A stretch of DNA of 64,000 nucleotides from Pectinophora gossypiella (GCF_024362695.1 NC_065424.1:6078786-6142785), one strand, 5' to 3'; positions 20,614 through 29,773 are shown, numbered from the stretch's first letter. The notes: generated from the sequence alone by a model not told the origin. Program-made: numbers and translations.

Positions 20614-21020
20614 TGGTGCTAATTCCTGTAAATACCATCTAATTTTATTTTAAGTTATAACTTAAAAAAGCGAAGCAGATATATCTGTCATTTTCTTATC
20701 CGCCGAAAATGAAAGGGACGGGTATTCGACAAGCATAAAATTTATGGAACACACGTCAATTTTAAGCACAAATCTAAACCAACCGTCTAAAAATTTTACA
20801 TCCGTCAATAACCCGACACAGTTAAGTAGACAGCACGTCAAACGGATTGCATACCAGCGACGTACCTTTTGATTCGCCCGGGTTATTCATTCATTCACTC
20901 ATTCTTCCTAAAATTAAGAGCTGTGAATCATCCGTCCCTTTCCTTTTCGACGGATATGAAAATGACGGATATAACTTTAAATAAAATTAGGCGGTGTCTG
21001 CAGGAATCGGGGCCATTGCC
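20614..21020 (+). mobile_element. foldback element E copy
   Basis: Inverted halves joined near cccgggttattcattcattc. The outer ends are tggtgctaattcctg and its inverse caggaatcggggcca. It ends about 28 bases before exon 20. Confidence 0.7.
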
Positions 21021-21048
21021 GTTATTTAAAAAAAAATGTTTCGACCAG

Positions 21049-21210
21049 GATGACTGCGGTGATGGGTCAGACGAGCCAGCGTCCTGCCGGGCGTTCCGAT
21101 GCGCCCCAGGACAGTTCCAATGCAACAACGGACACTGCGTGCACCCCTCGCAGATCTGCGACGGACACCAGCAGTGCGGGGATGGATCTGATGAGACAGA
21201 CTGTGATGAG
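21049..21210 (+). CDS. LRP1: LRP1 exon 20 (LA repeats 1 and 2 of cluster 2)
   Basis: Acceptor gaccag ends at 21048; donor gtatgt starts at 21211; phase in 0, out 0. Residues 1143-1196. It encodes D-D-C-G-D-G-S-D-E-P closing LA 1, then a textbook LA 2 ending C-G-D-G-S-D-E-T-D-C. The acceptor has a weak, A-rich lead and lies about 30 bases downstream of foldback element E. Confidence 0.94.
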
Positions 21211-21411
21211 GTATGTCACCAGATCTAGAAAGCAGTTACTTCGCCTAAGTGTTATACATTTATTTAATAACATAACATAACAAATACGTATACGTATACG
21301 TAATATTACGTCACCATTCTCATTACAGTTGCCCAAAGCGATGAACGTGGTTACATTATGAGTCAAACACAAATTACGATAACATGTCACACCATAATAT
21401 ATATATTTTTT

Positions 21412-21510
21412 GTTGGGCTTTTGGCGGCTCTATAGTAACCCAAACACAGGTTTGATGAGATTGGTACTCCACCTCACAACCCATAGCAACCCATATAGAA
21501 GAAGATATTA
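21412..21510 (+). mobile_element. SINE A 3' fragment
   Basis: It matches the last 100 bases of SINE A, from gcttttggcggctc to atagaagaag. Confidence 0.65.
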
Positions 21511-21607
21511 TTTTAAGAGTAACTAAATCCTTTTGTCATTCCATTTCCATAATTTAAATTGTTGTACAATATTTCAAGAGTTCAATCCGAACATTCCTAA
21601 CCTTTAA

Positions 21608-22172
21608 GGGCACGGCCTCTGTGGTCCAGTGTTTGTGCGTTGGGCTCACGATCTGGAGGTCCCAGGTTCGAATCCCGATGGCGCATATCACAAAAATCAC
21701 TTTGTGATCCCTAGTTTGGTTAGGACATTGCAGGCCGATCACCTGATTGTCCGAAAGTCATATGATCTCTACTTCAGAAGGCACGATAAGTAGTTGGCCT
21801 CGATTACTACTTACTGATGTAAGTATGTAGTCATTACATGAGCCATGTCAGGGGTCTTTGGCAGCTCAATAATAACCCTGACACCAGGGTTGATGAGGTT
21901 GGTAATCGACCTCAGAACCAGTGATGTGCTGTTCCCGAGAATGTTCCCACTTATGGAACGTTCCCAGCATTAAAAAGGCGCAAAACTTATGCAAAAGAGC
22001 CTTATTACCTAACCTGTAGGCAGATAGGCAGATAAGAACAGATCACATGAAAGAACAATTTGAAAAAGAAAAACAGACAGTATCCTTACTGTTAAAGAGT
22101 TTTCATAGGAACATTCACCACTTTGGCAACATTCCCGGGACATAACTGCTCACAACCCACACGATAGAAGAA
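21608..22172 (+). mobile_element. SINE A interrupted by hAT-like MITE J
   Basis: SINE A runs from 21608 to 21918 and resumes at 22149 with cacaacccacacgatagaag. The insert is described separately. Confidence 0.8.
21919..22148. mobile_element. hAT-like MITE J (230 bp)
   Basis: It starts cagtgatgtgctgttcccg and ends gggacataactg, imperfect inverted ends of hAT type. Flanks ctcagaac (21911-21918) and ctcacaac (22149-22156) are an 8-bp target duplication with one difference. A second copy is at 51285-51770 and a terminal piece at 55873-55955. Confidence 0.75.
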
Positions 22173-22210
22173 TTGTAACAAATGAACTAATGAGTATTCG
22201 TCGATTGCAG

Positions 22211-22369
22211 TTCACGTGCCTGTCGTCGCAGTTCAAGTGCCCGGGCAACGCGACGGCGGGCGTGGCGGCGCGCTGCATCCCGGGCGCGGCGGCGTGCGAC
22301 GGCCGCCACGACTGCCCGGGGGGCGCCGACGAGCGCCACTGCCCGCCACGGACCTGCCCGCCGCTGCAC
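22211..22369 (+). CDS. LRP1: LRP1 exon 21 (LA repeat 3 of cluster 2)
   Basis: Acceptor ttgcag ends at 22210; donor gtcagt starts at 22370; phase in 0, out 0. Residues 1197-1249. F-T-C-L-S-S-Q-F-K-C opens an LA repeat with a longer first loop and the ending C-P-G-G-A-D-E-R-H-C. The next repeat starts at C-P-P-L-H. Confidence 0.93.
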
Positions 22370-22424
22370 GTCAGTATACTACAAACTATAACACCACATT
22401 CACAACGGATATATAAGCATCCGA

Positions 22425-22560
22425 GATATGAAGCATCCGGGGTGTGATGTAAGTTTCAGAGGGGGGGCTACCTCTCCGCCCCGCACCAGTTCGTATCGGG
22501 CGCCAATCTCACCCCCTCTGAAGCTTACACCACACCCCGGATGCTTCATACAAAAAATCC
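22425..22560. mobile_element. short hairpin element
   Basis: tgaagcatccggggtgtgat at the left pairs with its inverse caccccggatgcttca at the right, and the inner gagggggg / ccccctc also pair. No coding. Confidence 0.6.
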
Positions 22561-22584
22561 GTTAACCCGTTGTACACAGCCACT

Positions 22585-22790
22585 ACACATTGACGTTATC
22601 GTACACGCGCAACTTTATGAGTGACGTCTGACGCCATACGATTGAAGACTAAAGTAAGACCGAGGGGGGGTTGAGGTAAACCTAGCTCAGCCGCTGGAGG
22701 GAAGCGGAGAATTGCCGTTCCATGCGCAGTATTATTCCTTATACACAAAAAAAACACACACACATAAAAACGTGAACATAAACTCACAAC
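22585..22790. mobile_element. repeat I copy
   Basis: The stretch with attgacgttatcgtacacgc and the block gaggtaaacctagctcag recurs at 24425-24580, 24838-24920, 51095-51260 (reversed) and 60715-60930. Confidence 0.55.
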
Positions 22791-22799
22791 TATATCCCA

Positions 22800-23115
22800 A
22801 TTGGGTCAAGTACTTGGTTCAAGGTAAATTATGAAATTCTGATTATTAAATATAGACAGATCTAGATATAACGAAATACATACACATCAAGTTATGTAGG
22901 TAGTATAAGTTCGTTAACTTAAAATTAAGATGTTATGGCTATTCAAATAAAGTAAAATATCGGTTGTACAATGTCGTTAGACGCCGTCTCTTGTTACAAG
23001 ATGCGCCGCGTTTTTTTTTAGTCTTTACAGTTGTCTATTTGTTATATGAAGTGTATGCTGTTATATTGTAAATTATAAATACATGCATAGCTTATGAACC
23101 GTATTTGGTCCCCAG
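22800..23115. other. intron 21 remainder
   Basis: 22807-22880 is a piece of MITE D (-). The rest is AT-rich with no gene seen. Confidence 0.45.
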
Positions 23116-23289
23116 TTCACGTGCGGCAACGGCGCGTGCGTGCCGCTGGTGTGGGTGTGCGACACGGACGGCGACTGCGGCGACGGCTCGGACGAGGGCG
23201 CGCTGTGTGCGCACCGCCACTGCGCACGCGACGAGTTCCGCTGCGCCTCGGGCCGCTGCATCCCGCGGGAGTGGCTGTGTGACGCTGAG
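23116..23289 (+). CDS. LRP1: LRP1 exon 22 (LA repeats 4 and 5 of cluster 2)
   Basis: Acceptor ccccag ends at 23115; donor gtatat starts at 23290; phase in 0, out 0. Residues 1250-1307. LA 4 (C-D-T-D-G-D-C-G-D-G-S-D-E) is complete with the previous exon; LA 5 starts C-A-R-D-E-F-R-C and reaches W-L-C-D-A-E. Confidence 0.95.
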
Positions 23290-23344
23290 GTATATACCCA
23301 CCCGTATTCGGCCATGGCGACAAGTCTTCAATCTAGGAGCGCCT

Positions 23345-23435
23345 TTTTTTGACGTGACTTATTGTATGTTTGCCGCAAATGGCATTAACTGCTTCGCCGG
23401 AGCTAGGTGCGCCGAAGATGCTCTCTTTTATGGCT
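23345..23435 (-). mobile_element. short retro-repeat G
   Basis: tttttttgacgtgacttatt followed by gccgcaaatggcattaact. Other copies: 26285-26400 (-), 33648-33740 and 35915-36020 (+). All end in an A- or T-run. Confidence 0.6.
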
Positions 23436-23934
23436 GACGTAACCGATCTTAGCAGTGAATGTACGGCCACATTGACTCCAGGTCAACACAACTTCTATAT
23501 GGTTGTAGGTTATGGCCGCAGGTGGTCGGTCGTTCATCGTTACAAAAGATTTTTACAAATATTATTAACTACCAGTTCGTTCTCGGACACTTCATGCGAA
23601 AACCTCACAAAAGACATCGGTTTATACTGATTAATACACTGACAGTGACATGTCTCCGAAATGTGGGTTTCTTCACTATGCTTTCCTTCGCTGAGCATGT
23701 GATAACCTCTGACTATCCCTTCATCATCATCCTCCTACCCTTATCTCACTCTAGGTGTAGTCGGCACAACATGTATTCCTCTTCCATTCGTATCTGTCAG
23801 TCGTCACCTTTCACACAGATATCCTTCTTTGCACAATCCATCCACACTTTCTTGCGTCGTCCCCTACCACATCCATCCACATTCATACTCATAATTTTCC
23901 TCGTTATATGCCTTTCATCCCTCCTCTTTACTGT
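23436..23934. other. intron 22, probable old TE
   Basis: Two overlapping open frames of 86 and 161 codons look like chance or decayed TE frames. 23665-23730 resembles the SINE U middle (- strand). No gene supported. Confidence 0.4.
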
Positions 23935-24135
23935 GACCAGCTAGTTCTGCCCACATGCAACAGATGGCGCTACCATTCAATAATGCAGTCCTAAAACGCG
24001 CTATCGAAGTTAACACAGCGTGACGCATGTATACAGTTTCCAATATGACTCAAGTGGATCGTCGATCCGTAGTTACACTACCAACTTGTGGTTAGCGGGG
24101 TACCATGCTCTGTTCGGTACCCCGAGGACATCCTT
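23935..24135 (+). mobile_element. repeat V copy
   Basis: It runs from gaccagctagttctgcccac to ggttagcggggtaccatgct. Confidence 0.6.
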
Positions 24136-24215
24136 GGGCGGCAGCACAAACACCCAACCTCTGACTATCCCAATTTAGGGATATAGTCGTGAGCCTATGT
24201 TATGTGTACTTCCAG

Positions 24216-24409
24216 GCGGACTGCCCCGGGCGCGAGGACGAGGCCGAGTGCTCGTCCCGGTCGGCTCCCCCCTGCGAGCCGACGTACTTCCGCTGTCCAT
24301 CCGGCAAGTGTATCCCGGGCAGGTGGCGCTGCGACTTCGAAGACGACTGTGGAGACCGCGCCGATGAGATGAACTGCCAACCCCGGAACTGCTCCGAGAC
24401 TGAGTTCAG
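24216..24409 (+). CDS. LRP1: LRP1 exon 23 (end of LA 5, LA 6, start of LA 7)
   Basis: Acceptor ttccag ends at 24215; donor gtaatg starts at 24410; phase in 0, out 2. Residues 1308-1372. It gives the LA 5 ending D-C-P-G-R-E-D-E-A-E-C, a full LA 6 (W-R-C-D-F-E-D-D-C-G-D-R-A-D-E) and the start of LA 7. Confidence 0.95.
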
Positions 24410-24424
24410 GTAATGTTAGACTTA

Positions 24425-24585
24425 AGCTTGAGCCGGAAAGAAAGACAGCCGGTGAAAGTAAGGTTGTATAACCCGTAATATCAAGGCACACCTCGGACTC
24501 TTCGTACAAAACACCTCGTTTTACAGACACTACACATTACACATTATACGTTAGCGTACACGCGAAACTGTGTGTGTGACGTCTA
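24425..24585. mobile_element. repeat I copy
   Basis: It starts right after the exon 23 donor region and carries cacctcggactcttcgtac and acgttagcgtacacgcg. Confidence 0.5.
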
Positions 24586-24837
24586 CGGGCTGCCAACTTC
24601 ATTACCTTCACTTAGATAGGTACTACTACTTACGCAAGGTCATCAGTCAGGCATTTTACGAGTATAGTCATTAGTACAAATTAACATTTATCGAAATAAG
24701 TAAATATTTCAATTAGACAAAAGAATTGCGTCCAATTTCAAAACTCGAACATATTTATTTATTTTATATTTGAGAGATCAACAGCATTCGCCGCTTTGTA
24801 GATATGAAATATACCTACTGTTAGAAATTAAAAATAA

Positions 24838-24922
24838 TAGTCCTCACGATTGGTGTGAGGTAAACCTAGCTCAGCCGTTGGTGAGGAGCGGAGAGTTACC
24901 GTTCTATACGTACTAATATTCG
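24838..24922. mobile_element. repeat I fragment
   Basis: gtgtgaggtaaacctagctc through gttctatacgta. It ends about 15-20 bases before the exon 24 acceptor. Confidence 0.5.
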
Positions 24923-24937
24923 TTATTGTGTACTCAG

Positions 24938-25081
24938 ATGCAGCAACGGTGAGTGCATCCGCGGCTCGCTGCGCTGCTCGGGCGCCGCGGAGTGCTCGGA
25001 CGGCTCGGACGAGCGCCAGTGCGCGCCCACCTGCTCGCCGCAGGCCCGCGCCTGCAACCACACGCCCGAGTGCGTCTTGAA
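24938..25081 (+). CDS. LRP1: LRP1 exon 24 (LA 7, start of LA 8)
   Basis: Acceptor actcag ends at 24937; donor gtgagt starts at 25082; phase in 2, out 2. Residues 1372-1420. In LA 7 the first half of the calcium cage is changed (R-C-S-G-A-A-E-C instead of C-D-G-x-x-D-C), while S-D-G-S-D-E is kept, so calcium binding may be weaker. Confidence 0.94.
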
Positions 25082-25254
25082 GTGAGTGTAGCTGCATCTA
25101 CTTGCTGGCTTTCTTGGGACATGACTAGAATTGTCATTTGATAGAGACACAAGTCTTCCTGCAATCATATTCGGTGCTGGACTCTTGTTTATGCGTTCAA
25201 CTTTATGCATTTTTGGCAACGAATTGTTTCGGAGTTCCATAGCACCCCGCTAGT

Positions 25255-25388
25255 CACAAATTGGGAGAGTGAGATCCAAACGTGTCAAATTCAATGTTTT
25301 ATATACGCGTCGTGCAGTGCGAACTTCAATACCGCGTTTCAGGACCTACAAGCGCCATCTATGTTGTATGGGCGGAACTAATTTGTCA
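25255..25388 (-). mobile_element. repeat V copy (partial)
   Basis: Reverse match to 11955-12060, including gcgaacttcaataccgcgtt and gggcggaacta. Confidence 0.55.
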
Positions 25389-25453
25389 ACTAGATGGGTC
25401 AGCTACATGGTAAAGATGGAAAATTGAACTAAGAAAGCGAGTGTGTCGAACAG

Positions 25454-25681
25454 CGAGTGGTGGTGCGACGGCGAGGCGGACTGCGGCGACGGGTCGGACG
25501 AGGCGGAGTGCGCCCCCTCGGCGGAGGCGGCGCCCGCGTGCGGCTCGCGCCTGGCCTGCCGCGGGCCCCGCGCCGCCTGCCTGCCCGCCGCCTGGCGCTG
25601 CGACGGCAAGAGGGACTGCGCCGACGGCTCCGATGAGAGCGCCCAGGCATGCGCGGTAGCCTGCCATCCGCCTATGTTCAG
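25454..25681 (+). CDS. LRP1: LRP1 exon 25 (LA 8 end, LA 9, start of LA 10)
   Basis: Acceptor aacag ends at 25453; donor gtacat starts at 25682; phase in 2, out 2. Residues 1420-1496. W-W-C-D-G-E-A-D-C-G-D-G-S-D-E ends LA 8, W-R-C-D-G-K-R-D-C-A-D-G-S-D-E is LA 9, and C-H-P-P-M-F-R starts LA 10. The acceptor has no strong pyrimidine tract. Confidence 0.93.
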
Positions 25682-25699
25682 GTACATACATGGGTCGTT

Positions 25700-26280
25700 C
25701 TTCTTTTTTATCGACAATAAAAAGACATTTTCCCAATTAATCGGACTTAACATCTTTAAAATTATAACGGCAATAAATATTTTAAAACATCATATAAAGT
25801 TCTGTCCGTAAATGACTATTTAGTGGTTCTAACAAACATCTTTATCTTGGTAACATACTTTTCTTTGCAGGCGCATTCCAAAAAATATTGTGACAGAGTG
25901 GCCCTTTTCATCGGAGACAGCATTTCAATATACCACTCTGTCACAAAATTTTGTGAAAAACAATGAAGCTACGTTAATAACTAATTGAGGAACCGATTAG
26001 TATTTTGCTTGTATTTTGAGTATAATAAGATAACTATATTTTTGGACAATGGAAACAAAAAAAAAATATTCTAAAACATAACTTATTAAAAGCAGTACGT
26101 AAGACAGATCATTGTCGGTAAAAAAAGAAGAACGACCCACATACATAAGAATAACAAACATTTATTGTGAAGCTGTGTAGGTACATACATGCAGGTGTTA
26201 TTATAAAATTTGTCTCAACAGCATTTCCATGTCGGACGTACAATAATAATATCATATACTCATAAACTCGCCATACATAT
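25700..26280. other. intron 25, AT-rich with hairpin
   Basis: ttgtgacagagtgg near 25893 pairs with ccactctgtcacaa near 25935. The remainder is AT-rich without a gene. Confidence 0.5.
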
Positions 26281-26284
26281 ACAG

Positions 26285-26402
26285 CTTTTTTTTGACGTGA
26301 CTTATTGTAGATTTGCAGATGGCATTAACTACTTGGCCGGACAAATGGGGAGCGCTGAAGGCTCTCACCCGACAAATGGGGAGCACACATATACAGCCTC
26401 CG
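26285..26402 (-). mobile_element. short retro-repeat G copy
   Basis: ttttttttgacgtgacttat through gccggacaaatggggagc, with a duplicated gacaaatggggagc unit. Confidence 0.6.
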
Positions 26403-26469
26403 TAGTCTAGTGAACAATAATAAACCCATTTTTTATCAGTGGAATTGATAACTAGTGATATTGGTTTTT

Positions 26470-26615
26470 AAAAGATGTGTTGCTGTTGCAGTTTCTTGTC
26501 ATTTCTTCTCCTCAGCCATAACACCTTGCGAAATGACGTAAATTCAGAAATGTTATATTGACCTTCAACAAGTTTATCCATGATAATTACGTTGAATAAA
26601 TGATTCTGATTTCTG
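26470..26615 (+). mobile_element. CR1-type LINE 3' end, 5'-truncated
   Basis: Nearly identical to the reverse complement of 42775-42905. It ends ataaatgattctgattt, directly before the acceptor of exon 26. Confidence 0.75.
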
Positions 26616-26632
26616 ATCTGTTTGTAATACAG

Positions 26633-26721
26633 ATGTGACAACGGCAAATGCGTCCCTCCGAACTTCGTGTGCGACGGATACGACGACTGCTCGGACCAGA
26701 GCGACGAGAACAAACACCTCT
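26633..26721 (+). CDS. LRP1: LRP1 exon 26 (end of LA repeat 10)
   Basis: Acceptor atacag ends at 26632; donor gtaagt starts at 26722; phase in 2, out 1. Residues 1496-1526. C-D-N-G-K-C-V-P and C-D-G-Y-D-D-C-S-D-Q-S-D-E complete the last LA repeat of the cluster. The pyrimidine-containing lead of the acceptor comes from a CR1-type LINE 3' end. Confidence 0.94.
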
Positions 26722-26779
26722 GTAAGTGTAAAGCTGCGTTTTGACTTGGCAACATTGCCAAGCAAAGCAAATTGGCAGT

Positions 26780-26940
26780 GTTGCCCTCTGGGTAAATTTT
26801 CACTGAACCCTGGCCTTGTTTTGTTTGATTGTAAGTTGTGTGTTACTCCGTGTTTTCAATTATATATTTGTTATTTGTTTTATATTTGTTACTGTGGTGT
26901 CCCTTTATAATAAACGTTTCTTTCTTTCTTTCCTTTTTTG
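26780..26940 (+). mobile_element. LINE 3' end with ttct tail
   Basis: The stretch ending ccctttataataaacgtttc and ttctttctttc matches the tail at 39040-39085. Confidence 0.5.
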
Positions 26941-27009
26941 GTGAGCTGCGGCACCCATATACCTTTATGTTTTCCAACTAAATATTAATGTGTGTATATT
27001 TTAATGTTG

Positions 27010-27300
27010 AGGAGCTCGGTGGCGCACCGGTTAACGCGCTTGGCCTGCGATTGTTGAAGTTAAGCAACTTTCGCAAAGGCCGGTCATAGGATGTGCGACC
27101 ACAAAAAAAAAGTTTTCATCTCGAGCTCCTCCGTGCTTCGGAAGGCACGTTAAGCCGTTGGTCCCGGCTGCATTAGCAGTCGTTAATAACCATCAATCCG
27201 CACTGGGCCCGCGTGATGGTTTAGGCCCGATCTCCCTATCCATCCATAGGGAAGGCCCGTGCCCCAGCAGTGGGGACGTTAATGGGCTTATGATGATGAA
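27010..27300 (+). mobile_element. 5S-SINE, complete with 10-bp TSD
   Basis: A 291-bp copy between perfect duplications tttaatgttg (27000-27009 and 27301-27310). Order: tRNA-like head with ggcgcaccggttaacgcg, 5S-like block gaagttaagcaac and cataggatg, core cttcggaaggcacgttaagc, tail ending in gatgatga. Confidence 0.88.
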
Positions 27301-27406
27301 TTTAATGTTGTAAATGTAATATGTTTTTACCTAAATTTTTTTTAACAAAAACAACATAATAACTACTTGGCCGGGAAATGAATAAGTAATAATTTTGTAT
27401 CAACAG

Positions 27407-27493
27407 GCGTTCGTTTGAGATCAGCATGTCTACTGCACGAGAGTATGTGCGACGATGGACGCTGCGTGCCGCTCAACGCCAGCTGCGCTATTG
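27407..27493 (+). CDS. LRP1: LRP1 exon 27 (degenerate EGF-like module)
   Basis: Acceptor caacag ends at 27406; donor gtaagg starts at 27494; phase in 1, out 1. Residues 1526-1555. It encodes S-A-C-L-L-H-E-S-M-C-D-D-G-R-C-V-P-L-N-A-S-C, a short cysteine module at the place where LRP1 has an EGF after the last LA cluster. The last disulfide loop is missing or shared with exon 28. Confidence 0.9.
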
Positions 27494-27511
27494 GTAAGGA
27501 ATTTCAAACAG

Positions 27512-27810
27512 AGAGCAGTGGTTGAGCGTTGGGCTCCCGATCCGGAGGTCCCAGGTTCGAATCCTGGTAAGAACATATCACAAAAATCACTTTGTGATCC
27601 CTAGTTTAGTTAGGACATCACAGGCTAATCAACTGATTGTCCAAAAAGTAAGATGATCCGTGCTTCGGAAGACACGTTAAGCCGTCCGTAAGTAAGTAGT
27701 CGTTACATGAGCTATATCAGGGGCCTTTGGCGGCTCAATAATAACCCTGACACCAGGTTTGATGAGGTTGGTAATACACCTCACAACCCACACGATAGAA
27801 GATATCATAA
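27512..27810 (+). mobile_element. SINE A copy
   Basis: It lacks the first bases of the head; B-box ggttcgaatcc, core and tail are present. It starts about 20 bases after the exon 27 donor. Confidence 0.8.
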
Positions 27811-27898
27811 TTAAAACACATAATACCGGGTTCTTACCGCGTTATAAGAGTCTCATATCCTTGATAATAAAGCGGTAAGAACCCGGTTGATGTTGTGT
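27808..27898. mobile_element. foldback L, short version
   Basis: accgggttcttaccgcgtt pairs with gcggtaagaacccggt. Larger versions are at 29212-29381 and 62037-62191. Confidence 0.6.
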
Positions 27899-27913
27899 TA
27901 TTTATTGTTTCAG

Positions 27914-27983
27914 GCGGTCCCTGCAACTGGCAGACTTGTTCACAGCTCTGTTTACCGAAACACAACCAAAGTCACGTGTGCAA
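27914..27983 (+). CDS. LRP1: LRP1 exon 28 (first half of EGF)
   Basis: Acceptor tttcag ends at 27913; donor gtacgt starts at 27984; phase in 1, out 2. Residues 1555-1578. W-Q-T-C-S-Q-L-C-L-P-K-H with sequon N-Q-S is the first half of an EGF finished in exon 29. Exon length is 70 nt. Confidence 0.92.
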
Positions 27984-28135
27984 GTACGTATTTAACTACA
28001 CTTGTAGTCAAGACATTCAAAAAGCTTCGCAAGTTTGTGTTTTGATACAAGTATTAGGAATAAAAAATAAATTACATTTAACAATGGGTATTATGGAGCT
28101 GATGTTCCAAATTCAAAATAAAAATTTAATTCGTG

Positions 28136-28372
28136 TTATACAGGCTGTTAGTGACATCGTAACGAAAACTTTGAGGGATCATTCAGACCATGGTTCTCAG
28201 TTTTCCGTCGCAAAAGTGGTGCGGGAGTTACAGTTCTACACTTTGTCAATTTTTACATAACGAACGTCTTATCCGCCTAAAACTACTGCAGCTATTCACA
28301 ACCTGTATAGCCGGGGAAAAGAAGCTGCAAGGAAAACCTCGGCACAGGGCCCTAGGCGTTCTTTAAAAAAAA
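28136..28372. mobile_element. MITE C arm (+) and LINE 3' end F (-)
   Basis: 28138-28212 is one C arm. 28236-28372 is the F 3' end reversed, with gcagctattcacaacctg. Confidence 0.6.
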
Positions 28373-28444
28373 AAAACAACACGTGGTATTATTCTTTATT
28401 CTTTTTAATTTTCTAGTCGTTTTAATTCAACTTTATATCTACAG

Positions 28445-28506
28445 ATGTGTGCCGGGATACAAGCAGAGAACGCTGCCTGACGGCAGTCTTACCTGCGAAG
28501 GCGATG
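28445..28506 (+). CDS. LRP1: LRP1 exon 29 (second half of EGF)
   Basis: Acceptor ctacag ends at 28444; donor gtaagt starts at 28507; phase in 2, out 1. Residues 1578-1599. C-V-P-G-Y-K-Q-R and L-P-D-G-S-L-T-C finish the EGF. At 62 nt this is the shortest complete exon in the window. Confidence 0.92.
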
Positions 28507-28539
28507 GTAAGTGCGCTGTATTGGGTGTGATTTGAATTT

Positions 28540-28780
28540 GTATGGTGTTTGAGACCTATCACGTTGGTCTAACAGAAAGCTCACTGAAGTGTGGGTACTT
28601 ACTCTGTCTTGCGATGGATGTATCTCTGACTACCAGTTGACTGCTTTTTTTCATCAATCATTCAATTGGTGTGTAAGGATCGTAGAAAGACGACTTCCGT
28701 TGTCTCATCCTAGCCCAACGGGAAATAGGCGTGATCTTAATGTATGCATGTATTGTAGTGGGTACCTGCACACCTATATA
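28540..28780. other. intron 29, decayed LINE tails
   Basis: 28555-28625 matches the cctcaccgagc-type repeat reversed. 28660-28760 is a decayed RTE-like tail (gtgtaaggatcg ... aaataggcgtga). Confidence 0.45.
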
Positions 28781-28955
28781 TGCAAGTGCTCTATATCTCT
28801 CTATGTTACATACCACATTAAAAGACAGACAATGAACGACCGTGTTAGAAGTGACAAGTCTCTTATTTAACTCCACAACTAAGGCGTATCAGAGTGCATG
28901 GGATCGTCATTTATTGTCTAGTCTGTTAATGTGGTATATAATATAGAACACTTGC
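28781..28955. mobile_element. hairpin element
   Basis: Ends tgcaagtgctctatat and inverse atatagaacacttgca, with cataccacattaa / ttaatgtggtat inside. 175 bp, no coding. Confidence 0.6.
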
Positions 28956-29211
28956 ATATAATACACACACACAGACTTTGGAGGTACACACTACAGTATC
29001 ATTAACTATTCGTATATACGTAAACAAGTATCAAAAACTATAAGTTTTTCTTTACAGTTTCAAAATAGGCATCCAAATGTGAAAACAGAATCGAATTTCG
29101 TTGAATAATTAAATAGTTGCAGCCATAAATCAAGCTAGAAAGAAATGGCAATAGGAACGCGTGACATCAGGGGAGTTATACATTGTGTTAAGTTTACGCG
29201 GTTATTATCAT

Positions 29212-29381
29212 AATTAAAACACATAATAACAGGTTCTTACCGCGTTTAAATGGGGATATGAGACTCCCGATATTTCGACACTGTTGTTCCCGTGATCATG
29301 GCACTTGCAACAGTGTCGAAATATCGGGAGTCTCATATCCCCATTTAAACGCGGTAAGAACCCGTTATTATGTGTTTTAAT
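29212..29381. mobile_element. foldback L, 170 bp
   Basis: Near-perfect arms of about 75 bp (acaggttcttaccgcgttta ... atttcgacactgttg) around a 20-base spacer. The copy at 62037-62191 shares arms but has a changed centre. Confidence 0.8.
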
Positions 29382-29649
29382 CAGGGGAGTTACAATGGCC
29401 ACATATTAAGAGGGCGCATTTTTGTTTGCATTACGCACTTACTATTATATGCGCAAATGTCAAATTGCAACATTGATGTGGCCATTTTAAACCCACAGAT
29501 CTTCCCAATGCCATACAAGCTGTAATCAGCTACATACAAATGCGGTTCCGCTAGAACGGGCTAGAGCATTCCCCCACCACTGACTTTAATTATTTACTTT
29601 ATGTATGGTGAGTAAATATTCGCACTCTAACAATGCCCTTCACTTGCAG

Positions 29650-29752
29650 GTGACAAAGCGAAGGTGATAGTGGCGGAGTCCGGAGTGCTGCGAATGTGGG
29701 AGTTGCACAAACAGGAACACGACCACAGCGAGGAACCTGTTGATATCGACAA
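29650..29752 (+). CDS. LRP1: LRP1 exon 30 (start of last propeller)
   Basis: Acceptor ttgcag ends at 29649; donor gtatgt starts at 29753; phase in 1, out 2. Residues 1599-1633. K-V-I-V-A-E-S-G-V-L-R-M-W is the first strand of the final propeller; the rest is an acidic, His-rich loop. Confidence 0.91.
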
Positions 29753-29773
29753 GTATGTACTATTGTAGCAGAG

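Noticed and set aside
23459..23944. 161-codon + strand frame
   Set aside because: Low-complexity Ser/Leu/His composition running into repeat V; reverse strand looks like decayed transposon.
27055..27105. 5S rRNA-like block
   Set aside because: Only about 50 bases resemble 5S rRNA and they are embedded in a dispersed SINE with target duplications, so it is not a 5S gene.
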